From Cohnella thailandensis (GTDB taxonomy: Bacteria > Bacillota > Bacilli > Paenibacillales > Paenibacillaceae), in NCBI RefSeq assembly GCF_014212135.1, contig NZ_JACJVQ010000024.1:1-64000 (forward strand): a stretch of DNA of 64,000 nucleotides, in the 5' to 3' direction. The position numbers and the translations under genes are program-made. Positions within the stretch are counted from its first letter, which is position 1; every line of letters begins with the position of its first letter. Shown here in pieces: positions 1 to 8,167 of this stretch. A model generated the notes under the pieces. That model searched no databases, was not told where the DNA came from, and saw nothing but the letters and a program-made list of their open reading frames with translations.

Positions 1-117
1 TCAAGATGAGATTTCCCAGTACGTAAGACCCCTGGAAGAACACCAGGTTGATAGGCTCGAGGTGTAAGCACGGCAACGTGTGCAGCTGACGAGTACTAAT
101 CGGTCGAGGGCTTATCC
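1..117 (+). rRNA. 23S ribosomal RNA, 3' end (partial)
   Basis: The window opens inside the 3'-terminal domain of a Firmicutes 23S rRNA. The recognisable final block contains GAGTACTAATCGGTCGAGG and ends near CTTATCC at 117. The 5' part lies outside the window. The 119 bases that follow look like 23S downstream spacer (GGTTATCAAGGCGCAAG around 171-188) and run straight into a tRNA cluster. I see no 5S rRNA core there. Confidence 0.9.
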
Positions 118-236
118 TAATCAGCCAGCACGGCAAGTGAGATTCTAATGAACGCTAACTCGTTTCGTATCCGGTTATCAAGGCGCAAGCTTTGAGATCG
201 CTAATGCTTGTCTCATCGGACAAGCGCTCGTGAGAT

Positions 237-313
237 GGCGGCGTAGCTCAGCTGGCTAGAGCGTTCGGTTCATACCCGAAAGGTCGGGGGTTCGATCCCC
301 TCCGCCGCTACCA
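237..313 (+). tRNA. tRNA-Met(CAT), elongator type
   Basis: A full cloverleaf with encoded CCA. The acceptor stem is GGCGGCG/CGCCGCT and the anticodon CAT lies in the loop TTCATAC. The anticodon stem TTCGG/CCGAA lacks the three G-C pairs of an initiator tRNA, and the 5' end does not look like Ile2, so elongator Met is the best call. It is the first of six tRNAs after the 23S gene. Confidence 0.95.
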
Positions 314-328
314 AATCACGCTTCCCAT

Positions 329-404
329 GGAGGCTTAGCTCAGCTGGGAGAGCATCTGCCTTACAAGCAGAGGGTCGGGGGTTCGATCCCCTCAGCCTCC
401 ACCA
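329..404 (+). tRNA. tRNA-Val(TAC)
   Basis: Cloverleaf with acceptor stem GGAGGCT/AGCCTCC, anticodon TAC in the stem-loop CTGCC-TTACAAG-CAG, T-arm GGTTCGATCC and encoded CCA. It is the second tRNA of the cluster. Confidence 0.95.
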
Positions 405-482
405 CTTCACCCCAAAAAGTGAAGAAGGTCTTCGAAGCTTATTCCTATTACTTTTCGGGGACCCCGAAACACCTTTTATCGC

Positions 483-559
483 GGAGCCGTGGTGTAGAGG
501 CCTAACATGCCTGCCTGTCACGCAGGAGACCGCGGGTTCGAATCCCGTCGGCTCCGCCA
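483..559 (+). tRNA. tRNA-Asp(GTC)
   Basis: Cloverleaf with acceptor stem GGAGCCG/CGGCTCC, anticodon GTC, T-loop GGTTCGAATCC and encoded CCA. The 78-bp gap before it, 405-482, holds AT-rich spacer with short inverted repeats and no gene. Confidence 0.95.
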
Positions 560-586
560 TTTTTCTCAAATAAGAACTAAATATGC

Positions 587-662
<76 letters not shown>

Positions 663-719
663 TTGTATTTCTCCGGTATAAGCTACTCTTGAGTTGCGCA
701 ACCTACCGGCGGGGCGCAT

Positions 720-803
720 GGAGGGTTAGCGAAGTGGCCAAACGCGGGAGACTGTAAATCTCTTCCTCACGGTTCGGTGGTTCGAATCCATCACCCTCCA
801 CCA
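720..803 (+). tRNA. tRNA-Tyr(GTA)
   Basis: An 84-nt class II tRNA with a long variable arm. The acceptor stem is GGAGGGT/ACCCTCC, the anticodon GTA lies in ACTGTAAATC, and CCA is encoded. Confidence 0.95.
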
Positions 804-812
804 ACACACCCC

Positions 813-888
813 GAGCCATTAGCTCAGTTGGTAGAGCACCTGACTTTTAATCAGGGTGTCGAAGGTTCGAGTCCTTCATGGCTCACCA
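813..888 (+). tRNA. tRNA-Lys(TTT)
   Basis: Cloverleaf with acceptor stem GAGCCAT/ATGGCTC, anticodon TTT (GACTTTTAATC) and encoded CCA. It is the last tRNA of the cluster and is followed at once by a terminator. Confidence 0.95.
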
Positions 889-900
889 GTTAAACCATCA

Positions 901-928
901 ACAGACGTGCAGACGTCTGTTTTTTTGA
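901..928 (+). terminator. Rho-independent terminator of the rRNA-tRNA unit
   Basis: Arms ACAGACGT (901-908) and ACGTCTGT (913-920) enclose a 4-nt loop and are followed by an uninterrupted T run to 927. Confidence 0.9.
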
Positions 929-1003
929 TTTTTAAGGACATGCATGAGGCTGCCGTTGTCTGGAGAGGTTAACAGCAAAAACCTGTAACCGGAGGGCCTC
1001 GAC

Positions 1004-1951
1004 ATGATCTATATGTATGCATTCTTCAGTGCGTTCCTTCTCGTTCTCCTGCTCGTCCCCATCGTTCGCGAAGCGGCCCGCAGGCTCGGCTTCGTGGATC
1101 GTCCGACCAAGCGCAAGATGCATACGAGCCCGGTTCCGTTAAGCGGCGGATTGGCCATCTACATAGGCGTTATCGGAATGGCATATTTGTACGTCGGCGA
1201 CAGCTCGATCGTCAGGGTCCTTGCCTTGGGAGGCGGCCTGCTCGTCGCGATCGGCCTCGTCGATGACGGTTTTAAAGCTTACGGCAAGGAATTCCCCGTA
1301 TGGCCCCGATTGATTGTTTACATAGGCGTGGCGATTCTTCCCGTAGGGTTCGGAATCTCGATCCAGGGGATATCCGCTCCTTCTCATTCCGCGATGCTGA
1401 TCTTCTCCGACGGGTGGTCGGTTTTCTTCACGGCGCTCTGGATTTTCTCCCTTATTAATATGATGAACTTTATCGATGGCGTCGACGGCTTGGCTTCCGG
1501 GGTATGCGTCATCTCCTCCTTGACCCTGTTCGTGGCATCCCTGCTGGGCAATCAAGAGGTAATCGCGCTTCTGGCTATCGCTCTTGCCGGCTCTTGCCTG
1601 GCGTTCCTGACCTACAACTTCCACCCGGCGAAAATATTCATGGGCGACGCGGGAGCGACTTTTCTCGGATTTACCTTGGCCGTACTAGCGATAGAGGGCA
1701 CCCTTAAGGGGGCGACCTTCCTGTCGATATCCGTGCCTCTGCTTGCTTTGGGCGTTCCTATTCTGGATACGGTTATCACGTTCAGCAGACGTCTTCTCGT
1801 GGGAAAGGGACTGCATAGGGCCGACAACTTGCATACTCACCACACTTTAATGAGATGGGGTCTATCCCAGGTGCAGACCGTATCGTTTCTGTACCTGATA
1901 GCGGCCGTATTTGCCCTTATGTCGATCGTCATTCTTTTGATCTTGAGATGA
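1004..1951 (+). CDS. tagO: Undecaprenyl-phosphate GlcNAc-1-phosphate transferase (TagO/WecA family)
   Basis: An integral membrane enzyme of the MraY/WecA family, 315 residues. It moves GlcNAc-1-phosphate from UDP-GlcNAc to undecaprenyl phosphate, the first step of wall teichoic acid or another secondary wall polymer. Family motifs are clear: RKMHTSPVPLSGG near the N-terminus, the DD pair in GLVDDGFK, the NMMNFIDGVDGL block, KIFMGDAGATFLGF, and the C-terminal HTHHTLMRWG loop. About ten hydrophobic segments are visible. The ATG at 1004 has GGAGGG 8 bases upstream. It stands alone between the tRNA terminator and a regulator gene. The lipid-linked first step is secure; whether the product goes to teichoic acid or another polymer cannot be told here. 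Confidence 0.88.
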   Translation: MIYMYAFFSAFLLVLLLVPIVREAARRLGFVDRPTKRKMHTSPVPLSGGLAIYIGVIGMAYLYVGDSSIVRVLALGGGLLVAIGLVDDGFKAYGKEFPVWPRLIVYIGVAILPVGFGISIQGISAPSHSAMLIFSDGWSVFFTALWIFSLINMMNFIDGVDGLASGVCVISSLTLFVASLLGNQEVIALLAIALAGSCLAFLTYNFHPAKIFMGDAGATFLGFTLAVLAIEGTLKGATFLSISVPLLALGVPILDTVITFSRRLLVGKGLHRADNLHTHHTLMRWGLSQVQTVSFLYLIAAVFALMSIVILLILR

Positions 1952-2042
1952 TGGGAAGGCTTGGCCGTCCCCAAATAGCCCCTTAAGCCCGTTAATTATG
2001 CTACAATTGTGGATATTGATTACGGATGAGGGGCATGCAGCG

Positions 2043-3137
2043 ATGAACAAAACAAGATTGCAGCAGCTTCAGCAACTGGCGGGAGCACCGGTGGAGGTCG
2101 TCGTCATCCAGCTCAGCGATTGGGTTCAAGCGGGAGGCTCCCGGCAGCCGGAAGCTGGCGATAGCGTTGTACGAGAGGATGGGACTCTGATCGCGATAAG
2201 CGCGGACGGGGAGGAGCTGGAGGCTCTTCGGTTCCCGAAAGGGCTGACACCGCTGGAATCCGAATTGTTCAGGTGGGTGCTCCAGCCTTCCGCTTCCCGC
2301 ACGGCCGCCAACGGCTTCACGGATACCGAGCGAAGCGCGAGAAGGCTTGGCGATTGGATCGAGCAGAGCATTAACGGAGGGGATCTGCGGGCGGAGGTTC
2401 CGGACCGGTTCGAGCTGCGCAACCGCTTGTTCGACGGGATGATTCCGTTCCTGCTGATCAGCGAGCAGGCGGATGACCGGGAGCTCCCCTACAATGAATT
2501 GGAGAAAGTGTTCAAGTCCTTTATCTCGGACGAAATTCTCCTTATTCCGATCCGGGAGAGGGAATGGCTCGTTTTGGGTCCTGATCGGCTGCTGGCGGAG
2601 GTCGAATCGGCCGAAGAGGATGTCATCGAGATGGACGAGACGAAGGATGCTTTATTCTCGCTCGCCACGGGACTTCACCAGATGTTTACCGAGGAGTGGG
2701 GCGGAGAATGCCACGTCGCGGTCGGCGTTCCGATCATTCCGACGGAAAGCTTAGTCCAGACGGTCTACGGCCTTCGGGAGACGATCTATCTCGGCCGCAA
2801 ATTTCACATGGGAGTGCAGGTTCATCTCCCCTGGATGATTCATCTGGAGAGACTTCTGAACGGAATTCCGGAATCGACGCGCATCCGGTTCATGGAAGAA
2901 ATGATGGGGCGTCCGGACCTGTTCACCGAACCGGAGACCATCTCGACTCTGGACGCTTTTTTTACCATGGACTGCAACGTGAGCGAGACGGCCAAGCGCC
3001 TATATATTCATCGCAATACGCTTTTATACCGGCTGGATAAGCTGAAGCAGGAGACAGGACTTGACGTCCGTTCCTTTAACGACGCGGTTCTTGTCCGAAT
3101 CATGCTGCTATTGTACAAAGTCACGAAAAGGAAATGA
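2043..3137 (+). CDS. PucR/CdaR-type helix-turn-helix regulator
   Basis: A 364-residue cytoplasmic protein whose last ~60 residues form the PucR/CdaR C-terminal HTH: CNVSETAKRLYIHRNTLLYR followed by DKLKQETGLDVR. The upstream ~300 residues carry no motif I can name; in this family they usually form a sensory or GGDEF-like module. The ATG at 2043 is preferred over an in-frame start at 1998 because AGGGG lies at 2029-2033 with good spacing. It sits just before the MsmX/UgpC ATPase gene, with 91 bp between, and could control it or act elsewhere. The ligand is unknown. Confidence 0.75.
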   Translation: MNKTRLQQLQQLAGAPVEVVVIQLSDWVQAGGSRQPEAGDSVVREDGTLIAISADGEELEALRFPKGLTPLESELFRWVLQPSASRTAANGFTDTERSARRLGDWIEQSINGGDLRAEVPDRFELRNRLFDGMIPFLLISEQADDRELPYNELEKVFKSFISDEILLIPIREREWLVLGPDRLLAEVESAEEDVIEMDETKDALFSLATGLHQMFTEEWGGECHVAVGVPIIPTESLVQTVYGLRETIYLGRKFHMGVQVHLPWMIHLERLLNGIPESTRIRFMEEMMGRPDLFTEPETISTLDAFFTMDCNVSETAKRLYIHRNTLLYRLDKLKQETGLDVRSFNDAVLVRIMLLLYKVTKRK

Positions 3138-3228
3138 ATTTTTTGTACGCTTTGTGCATAGTCATTCGACACCGCTCTGGGTTAAGATAGCTATGTACCT
3201 TAAACGAGTTGTTAGGGGGAACTTATAA

Positions 3229-4350
3229 ATGGCAGGCGTACGTTTAGAGCATGTTTATAAAAAATATCCAGGTTCCGACAAAGCTTCGGTAACTGACTTT
3301 AACCTTGACATTCAAGACAAAGAATTTCTCGTGCTGGTCGGTCCTTCCGGTTGCGGCAAGTCCACGACGCTGCGCATGATCGCGGGTCTCGAAGAAATCT
3401 CCGAAGGCAAGCTGTACATCGGCGACCGCGTCGTGAACGACGTCGCTCCGAAAGACCGCGACATCGCGATGGTATTCCAATCCTACGCGCTGTATCCGCA
3501 CATGAACGTATATCAAAACATGGCATTCGGCCTGAAGCTTCGCAAATTCCGCAAGGACGAAATCGACCGCCGCGTACGCGAAGCGGCTCGCACGCTCGAA
3601 ATCGAACACCTTCTGGACCGCAAGCCTAAGGCTCTGTCCGGCGGTCAGCGCCAGCGCGTCGCCCTGGGCCGCGCAATCGTCCGCGAACCTCAAGTGTTCC
3701 TGATGGACGAACCGCTCTCCAACTTGGACGCCAAGCTGCGTACTCAAATGCGTGCTAACATCTCCAAGCTGATGAAGCGCCTTGAGACGACTTGCATCTA
3801 CGTAACGCACGACCAAACGGAAGCCATGACGATGGGCGACCGCATCGTCGTCATGAAGGACGGCTTCATTCAACAAGCCGCTACTCCGGAAGAGCTCTAC
3901 AACCACCCGATCAACCTGTTCGTTGCAGGCTTCATCGGCGCTCCGGCGATGAACTTCGTCACCGGCCAACTGGTTGAAGAAGGCGGCAGCGTGCACTTCA
4001 AGGCTACCGGCATCAACGTTGAAGTAGCGGAAGGCAAAGCGAAGGCCCTTCGCGCCAAGGGCTACATCGGCAAGGAAGTCATCCTGGGCGTTCGTCCGGA
4101 AGATTTCCACGAAGAGCCGGTCTTCATCGAAGCGTCTCCGAAGACGATCGTCAATGCCAGCATCGAAGTATCCGAGAACCTCGGCTACGAAGTGTTCCTG
4201 TACCTGAACGGTCTTGGCAAGGACAACGTCATCGCTCGCGTCGACGGCCGTACGGGCCTGCAAGAAGGCCAAAACGTGAAGCTCGCGATCGACATGAACA
4301 AGGTTCATTTCTTCGACAAGGATTCCGAGCTCAACATTCTCGAGAACTAA
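3229..4350 (+). CDS. ugpC: Sugar ABC transporter ATP-binding protein, MsmX/UgpC type
   Basis: The nucleotide-binding subunit of carbohydrate ABC importers, 373 residues. Walker A GPSGCGKST is at residues 38-46, the signature LSGGQ at 136-140, Walker B VFLMDE at 156-161 and the H-loop His at 194. The C-terminal third is a TOBE/MalK-like domain with GVRPEDF. No permease or binding protein is adjacent. In B. subtilis the homologue MsmX is a stand-alone ATPase that serves several sugar importers. The importer at 39514-42956 in this window lacks an ATPase and is a plausible client. The ATG at 3229 follows AGGGGG. A terminator follows, so the gene is probably monocistronic. Confidence 0.92.
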   Translation: MAGVRLEHVYKKYPGSDKASVTDFNLDIQDKEFLVLVGPSGCGKSTTLRMIAGLEEISEGKLYIGDRVVNDVAPKDRDIAMVFQSYALYPHMNVYQNMAFGLKLRKFRKDEIDRRVREAARTLEIEHLLDRKPKALSGGQRQRVALGRAIVREPQVFLMDEPLSNLDAKLRTQMRANISKLMKRLETTCIYVTHDQTEAMTMGDRIVVMKDGFIQQAATPEELYNHPINLFVAGFIGAPAMNFVTGQLVEEGGSVHFKATGINVEVAEGKAKALRAKGYIGKEVILGVRPEDFHEEPVFIEASPKTIVNASIEVSENLGYEVFLYLNGLGKDNVIARVDGRTGLQEGQNVKLAIDMNKVHFFDKDSELNILEN

Positions 4351-4363
4351 TCCCGTTTTCCTT

Positions 4364-4394
4364 AAGCGCTCGGCCAGACGGCCGGGCGCTTTTC
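4364..4394 (+). terminator. Terminator after ugpC
   Basis: A GC-rich stem with arms AAGCGCTCGGCC and GGCCGGGCGCTT around a short loop, followed by TTTT. Confidence 0.85.
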
Positions 4395-4472
4395 TGCTAT
4401 TCGGGCTTTTACATTGATTTCCGCCCTTTTTTTAGATACGATGAAAAAGACAAGTGGAAGGGAGACCGTGCG

Positions 4473-5405
4473 ATGGCTAAGAAAGTAAAGGTATCCGAAC
4501 TCGTTCAACAGTTTCAGCTAGAGGTCGTGGCCGGGGCGGAAGGCCTGCGACGTACGATACAGACGGACGATCTCAATCGTCCGGGCCTCGAGGTCGCCGG
4601 TTACTTCGAGTATTATCCGATGGACCGGGCTCAGATCTTCGGCAAGACGGAATTGGCCTTCCTCGAGACGCTTACCTCGTCGGAGAGATCGGATCGAATG
4701 CAGAAGCTGTGCACGGACGATACTCCGTGCATTATCGTGACTCGCGGGCTGGATGTTCCCGAAGAGCTCGTGGAAGTCGCGAACGAGAAGAAGTTCCCGG
4801 TGCTGCGCAGCAGCCTGGCGACTACGATCCTTCAGAGCCGGATCACGAACTATCTGGAGAAGAAGCTGGCTCCGACCGCTACGATCCACGGGGTTCTGGT
4901 CGACGTGTACGGCGTCGGAATGCTGATTACCGGAGGAAGCGGCATCGGCAAGAGCGAGACGGCGCTCGAGCTTGTGAAGCGCGGGCATCGCCTGGTCGCG
5001 GACGACGCGGTCGAAATTCGCCAGACGGCGGACAACCTTCTATACGGAAGCGCGCCCGAGCTGATCCAGCATCTGCTGGAGATACGGGGTCTTGGCATCC
5101 TTAACGTGATGACGCTCTTCGGAGCCGGCGCCGTTCGGACCACGAAGCAGATCAGCCTGGTCATCAAGCTGGAGAACTGGCAGCAGGAGAAGCAGTACGA
5201 CCGGCTCGGCCTGGACGAGGAGACGACTAAGCTCATCGAAGCCGAAGTTCCTCTCGTCACGGTGCCTGTCCGGCCGGGACGGAACCTGGCGGTCATTCTG
5301 GAAGTGGCGGCCATGAATTTCCGATTGAAGAGAATGGGGTACAATGCGGCCCTACAGTTCACGAACAAGCTCACCGAAGCTATCGCCGACGAGGATTACG
5401 AATAA
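4473..5405 (+). CDS. hprK: HPr kinase/phosphorylase
   Basis: The bifunctional sensor enzyme of Firmicutes carbon catabolite repression. It phosphorylates HPr (and Crh) on Ser46 with ATP and removes the phosphate when inorganic phosphate is high. At 310 residues it has the family's usual length. The C-terminal kinase domain shows Walker A GGSGIGKS (154-161), the acidic pair in VADDAVEI (177-178), His139 and the HprK signature LEIRGLGILNV (202-212). The ATG at 4473 has AAGGGAG upstream. It starts a cluster with lgt, ppaX and an acetyltransferase in the same order as in B. subtilis. Its likely substrate is encoded at 23285 in this window. Confidence 0.96.
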   Translation: MAKKVKVSELVQQFQLEVVAGAEGLRRTIQTDDLNRPGLEVAGYFEYYPMDRAQIFGKTELAFLETLTSSERSDRMQKLCTDDTPCIIVTRGLDVPEELVEVANEKKFPVLRSSLATTILQSRITNYLEKKLAPTATIHGVLVDVYGVGMLITGGSGIGKSETALELVKRGHRLVADDAVEIRQTADNLLYGSAPELIQHLLEIRGLGILNVMTLFGAGAVRTTKQISLVIKLENWQQEKQYDRLGLDEETTKLIEAEVPLVTVPVRPGRNLAVILEVAAMNFRLKRMGYNAALQFTNKLTEAIADEDYE

Positions 5406-5452
5406 GACGACAACTTCGGCATTAAGCCGATAAACCAGGATGGAGGATTCGG

Positions 5453-6691
5453 ATGTTGCCGCTCAAACTGGACCCCATAGCTTTCTCGTTGGGGTCGCTT
5501 CAGGTGCACTGGTACGGAATTATTTTGGGAACGGCCGCATTGGTCGGTCTTCTGCTGGCGATCTGGGAAGGCAAGCGTTTTAACTTAACGCCGGACTTCT
5601 TCCTTGATCTCATGCTTTACGGTGTTCCGTCCGCCATCATTGCCGCCCGTTTATACTATGTTGCTTTTACCTGGGATTACTACAGCCAGCACCCCGGCGA
5701 GATCATTCAGATCTGGAACGGTGGCATCGCGATTTACGGCGCGTTGATCGGGGCGTTCATCTGCGGGTTTCTGTACTTCCGGGCCAAAGGCTACTCGTTC
5801 TGGAGGGTAGCGGATATTTGCGCTCCTTCCTTGCTGGCGGGGCAGATGATCGGACGTTGGGGCAACTTCGTCAACCAAGAAGCCTACGGATCGCCGGTTG
5901 AAGAGTCTTTCCTGCGCAACACGCTTCATTTGCCCGACTTTATCGTGAATCAGATGAATATCGAGGGGATCTATCACCATCCCACCTTTTTGTACGAATC
6001 GCTGTGGAGCTTGGTCGGAATCATCATCCTCTTTATCCTCCGCAGACAGAGCTTCCTTCGCTCGGGAGAGCTGCTGTTATCTTACTTCATCTGGTATTCG
6101 ATCGGCCGCTTCTACATCGAAGCCATCCGTACGGACAGCTTGGCGTTCAACGGGGCGGATTGGCTGGCGTCCTTCCTGAAGACCTTGTGGAAGCCGATGG
6201 AATGGATGGGCTTCGAGCAAGGTTATCTCGATCCGCAATACGGGGACGTGCGCAGCTCGCAGCTGCTCGCATTGCTGCTCATCATCGGCAGCATCATCCT
6301 CATTATCGTGCGCCGCAGAATGGGGTACGCGAACGAGAGATATCTCGATCCTCTGGTCAGCACGAAGAAGCCCGCCGCAAAGTCGGACGCACCGGCAAGC
6401 GAGAAGGCGAAGAACGCGCAGACGACGGATTCCGCGGCAGCCGCGACTCTGCCTAACCAGACGAGCTATGCGGACCGCGAACCCGATCGCGATCCTCCGG
6501 CGGCCGACAAGCGGGAAGGGGATGCGAAACAAGGGGATAGCAGCTCCGATGATTCGAGCCCGGCTTCGGATTCGAACGGCGGATCGGGCGATAGTCACTC
6601 CGGCAGCGCGGATTCCGGCAGTTCGAGTTCCGGCAGCTCAAGCTCGGATTCCGGCAGCTCGGATGGCGGCGGTTCGGGCGGCGGCGACTAA
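5453..6691 (+). CDS. lgt: Prolipoprotein diacylglyceryl transferase with a long acidic Ser/Gly-rich tail
   Basis: A membrane enzyme that transfers diacylglycerol from phosphatidylglycerol to the lipobox cysteine of prolipoproteins. The catalytic core (residues 1 to about 295) has the Lgt signature GRWGNFVNQE (134-143), HPTFLYESLW and several membrane spans. The protein runs to 412 residues, about 110 longer than needed. Residues 300-412 form a hydrophilic tail rich in Lys/Ala/Pro, then Asp, then Ser/Gly, ending in a GGGSGGGD stretch. The tail follows the last span and its basic RRR, so it is probably cytoplasmic. The reading frame is intact and stops 31 bp before ppaX. Lipoprotein substrates in this window include the products of 39514 and 56476. 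Confidence 0.95.
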   Translation: MLPLKLDPIAFSLGSLQVHWYGIILGTAALVGLLLAIWEGKRFNLTPDFFLDLMLYGVPSAIIAARLYYVAFTWDYYSQHPGEIIQIWNGGIAIYGALIGAFICGFLYFRAKGYSFWRVADICAPSLLAGQMIGRWGNFVNQEAYGSPVEESFLRNTLHLPDFIVNQMNIEGIYHHPTFLYESLWSLVGIIILFILRRQSFLRSGELLLSYFIWYSIGRFYIEAIRTDSLAFNGADWLASFLKTLWKPMEWMGFEQGYLDPQYGDVRSSQLLALLLIIGSIILIIVRRRMGYANERYLDPLVSTKKPAAKSDAPASEKAKNAQTTDSAAAATLPNQTSYADREPDRDPPAADKREGDAKQGDSSSDDSSPASDSNGGSGDSHSGSADSGSSSSGSSSSDSGSSDGGGSGGGD

Positions 6692-6722
6692 TCGCGACTT
6701 ACGAAAAGAGGCCTAACAAAGA

Positions 6723-7376
6723 ATGACAGCTAAGATTAGAACCGTTCTGTTCGATCTGGACGGGACCATTATCGATACGAATGAATTGATTATCGAATCG
6801 TTCCTTCATGCGCTCCAAGGAATCGTTCCCGAGGGCTTCGGACGGGAGCATATCATTCCCAGCATGGGACTGCCGCTCGTCACGCAGCTGCAGCAGTTCT
6901 CGGGAAGAGAGCAGGTAGACGATCTCGCGCGTTCTTACCGGGAATACAACCTTCTTCGCCACGACGAGATGGTCACGTTGTTCCCTGGCGTGGGAGAGGT
7001 TGTACCCAAGCTCCATGCGGCGGGAATTCGGCTCGGGATCGTCACGACGAAGATGAAGCCTTCTACCGAGAGAGCTTTGAAGCTGCTCGGCATCTACGAT
7101 TACATGGGGGCGATCGTCACGCTGGACGACGTCGAGCACGCGAAGCCTCACCCCGAACCCGTGCTTAAAGCGATCGAGGCTCTCGGGGCCGATCCGGAGA
7201 CCACGATCATGGTCGGAGACAGCAAGGTCGACATCGAGTCGGCCAGAAACGCGGGCGCTATTCCCGTCGGAGTCGCTTGGTCGCTTAAGGGAGAAGGGAT
7301 CCTGAAGGACGCGGGAGCGGCCCATATCATTCAGGAGATGGATCAGCTGCTGACGATATGCGGATTGGAGCGATGA
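6723..7376 (+). CDS. ppaX: Pyrophosphatase PpaX (HAD family)
   Basis: A haloacid-dehalogenase-fold hydrolase, 217 residues. In B. subtilis PpaX hydrolyses the pyrophosphate made when HprK dephosphorylates HPr-Ser-P. Motif I FDLDGTIIDT gives the nucleophile Asp11 and Asp13; motif II lies in GIVTTKMKPS and motif III/IV in MVGDSKVDIESARNAGA. Its place two genes after hprK supports PpaX over a general phosphoglycolate phosphatase, which has the same motifs. Confidence 0.88.
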   Translation: MTAKIRTVLFDLDGTIIDTNELIIESFLHALQGIVPEGFGREHIIPSMGLPLVTQLQQFSGREQVDDLARSYREYNLLRHDEMVTLFPGVGEVVPKLHAAGIRLGIVTTKMKPSTERALKLLGIYDYMGAIVTLDDVEHAKPHPEPVLKAIEALGADPETTIMVGDSKVDIESARNAGAIPVGVAWSLKGEGILKDAGAAHIIQEMDQLLTICGLER

Positions 7377-7380
7377 TCGG

Positions 7381-7911
7381 TTGAGAAGAGTGGAACGGTA
7401 TCCCGTGGAAGGTCCCAATGCGTTATGGCAGGTATACCGCACGGTTTCCCGCTGGAAAGCGGTTCGGAACTTCATCTTCATTCAACTGGCTCGTTACTGC
7501 CCGATTCTGCCGGTGAAGAATTGGATCTATCGCCGGATACTCGGAATGAAAGTCGGGAAACAGACATCTTTCGCCCTGATGGTCATGGTCGACGTGTTCT
7601 TTCCGGAACGGATCCAGATCGGCAATAACAGCATTATCGGCTATAACTCCACGCTTCTGACCCATGAATATCTAATCGAGGAATATCGGATCGGACCGAT
7701 CGTTATCGGCTCTAACGTCATGATCGGAGCGAACGTTACCGTTCTTCCCGGCGTCACGATCGGAGACGGGGCGGTCGTCGCCGCCGGCGCGGTCGTTCAC
7801 CGCGATGTCCCCGCGTATGCCAGGGTAGGCGGCAATCCGCTAAGGGATCTCTCTTCCCGCAAGGAAGAGGAAGCTAACTCCTTCGAGGAGCGGTCGACGA
7901 GAGTGCATTGA
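7381..7911 (+). CDS. Left-handed beta-helix acyltransferase, YvoF-like
   Basis: A 176-residue hexapeptide-repeat acyltransferase. The repeats run from about residue 75 (RIQIGNNSIIGYNSTLL) to 155 and end with the typical GAVVHRDVPAYARVGGNP. The N-terminal 60 residues are basic and aromatic. It begins with TTG at 7381, GGAG lies 10 bases upstream, and it starts only 4 bp after the ppaX stop. B. subtilis yvoF occupies the same place. The acceptor is unknown; maltose-O-acetyltransferase-like or wall-polymer acetylation are both possible. Confidence 0.8.
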   Translation: MRRVERYPVEGPNALWQVYRTVSRWKAVRNFIFIQLARYCPILPVKNWIYRRILGMKVGKQTSFALMVMVDVFFPERIQIGNNSIIGYNSTLLTHEYLIEEYRIGPIVIGSNVMIGANVTVLPGVTIGDGAVVAAGAVVHRDVPAYARVGGNPLRDLSSRKEEEANSFEERSTRVH

Positions 7912-7931
7912 TCGCGGCTATAAAGAATTGA

Positions 7932-7984
7932 AGGTCCATGCCGGGAGGAACTGTCGGGTTCCTCTGGCGTGGACTTATTTTTTG
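7932..7984 (+). terminator. Terminator after the hprK cluster
   Basis: A long imperfect hairpin: AGGTCCATGCC pairs with GGCGTGGACTT, with an inner GGAGGAA/TTCCTCT stem, and a T run follows at 7977-7983. It separates the hprK cluster from the his operon. Confidence 0.85.
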
Positions 7985-8030
7985 GCGCGATTGGGTCAAG
8001 TTAGAGTGATAAGCGCTGGGGTCCGGCTTC

Positions 8031-8059
8031 TTGACGCGGGGGATGGCTCGTGATAAAGT
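8031..8059 (+). promoter_or_regulatory. Possible sigma-A promoter of the his operon
   Basis: TTGACG (8031-8036), a 17-bp spacer and TAAAGT (8054-8059). The -10 is only a moderate match. I found no T-box element (no AGGGTGG-type motif) in the 7985-8167 leader, so T-box control of histidine synthesis is not supported here. Confidence 0.35.
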
Positions 8060-8167
8060 CAAAGAAAGCTTTATTTTGGCAGTATGGTAGAATGGTAGAA
8101 CTTTAACGCGATAAAGCATAGAGCGAGATACGAGATCAAGTTGCCATATAGAGAAGAGGGAATAGCA

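Noticed and set aside
7985..8167. T-box riboswitch before hisZ
   Set aside because: The leader is short and lacks the T-box sequence and an antiterminator. The hairpin at 7932-7984 belongs to the upstream gene cluster.
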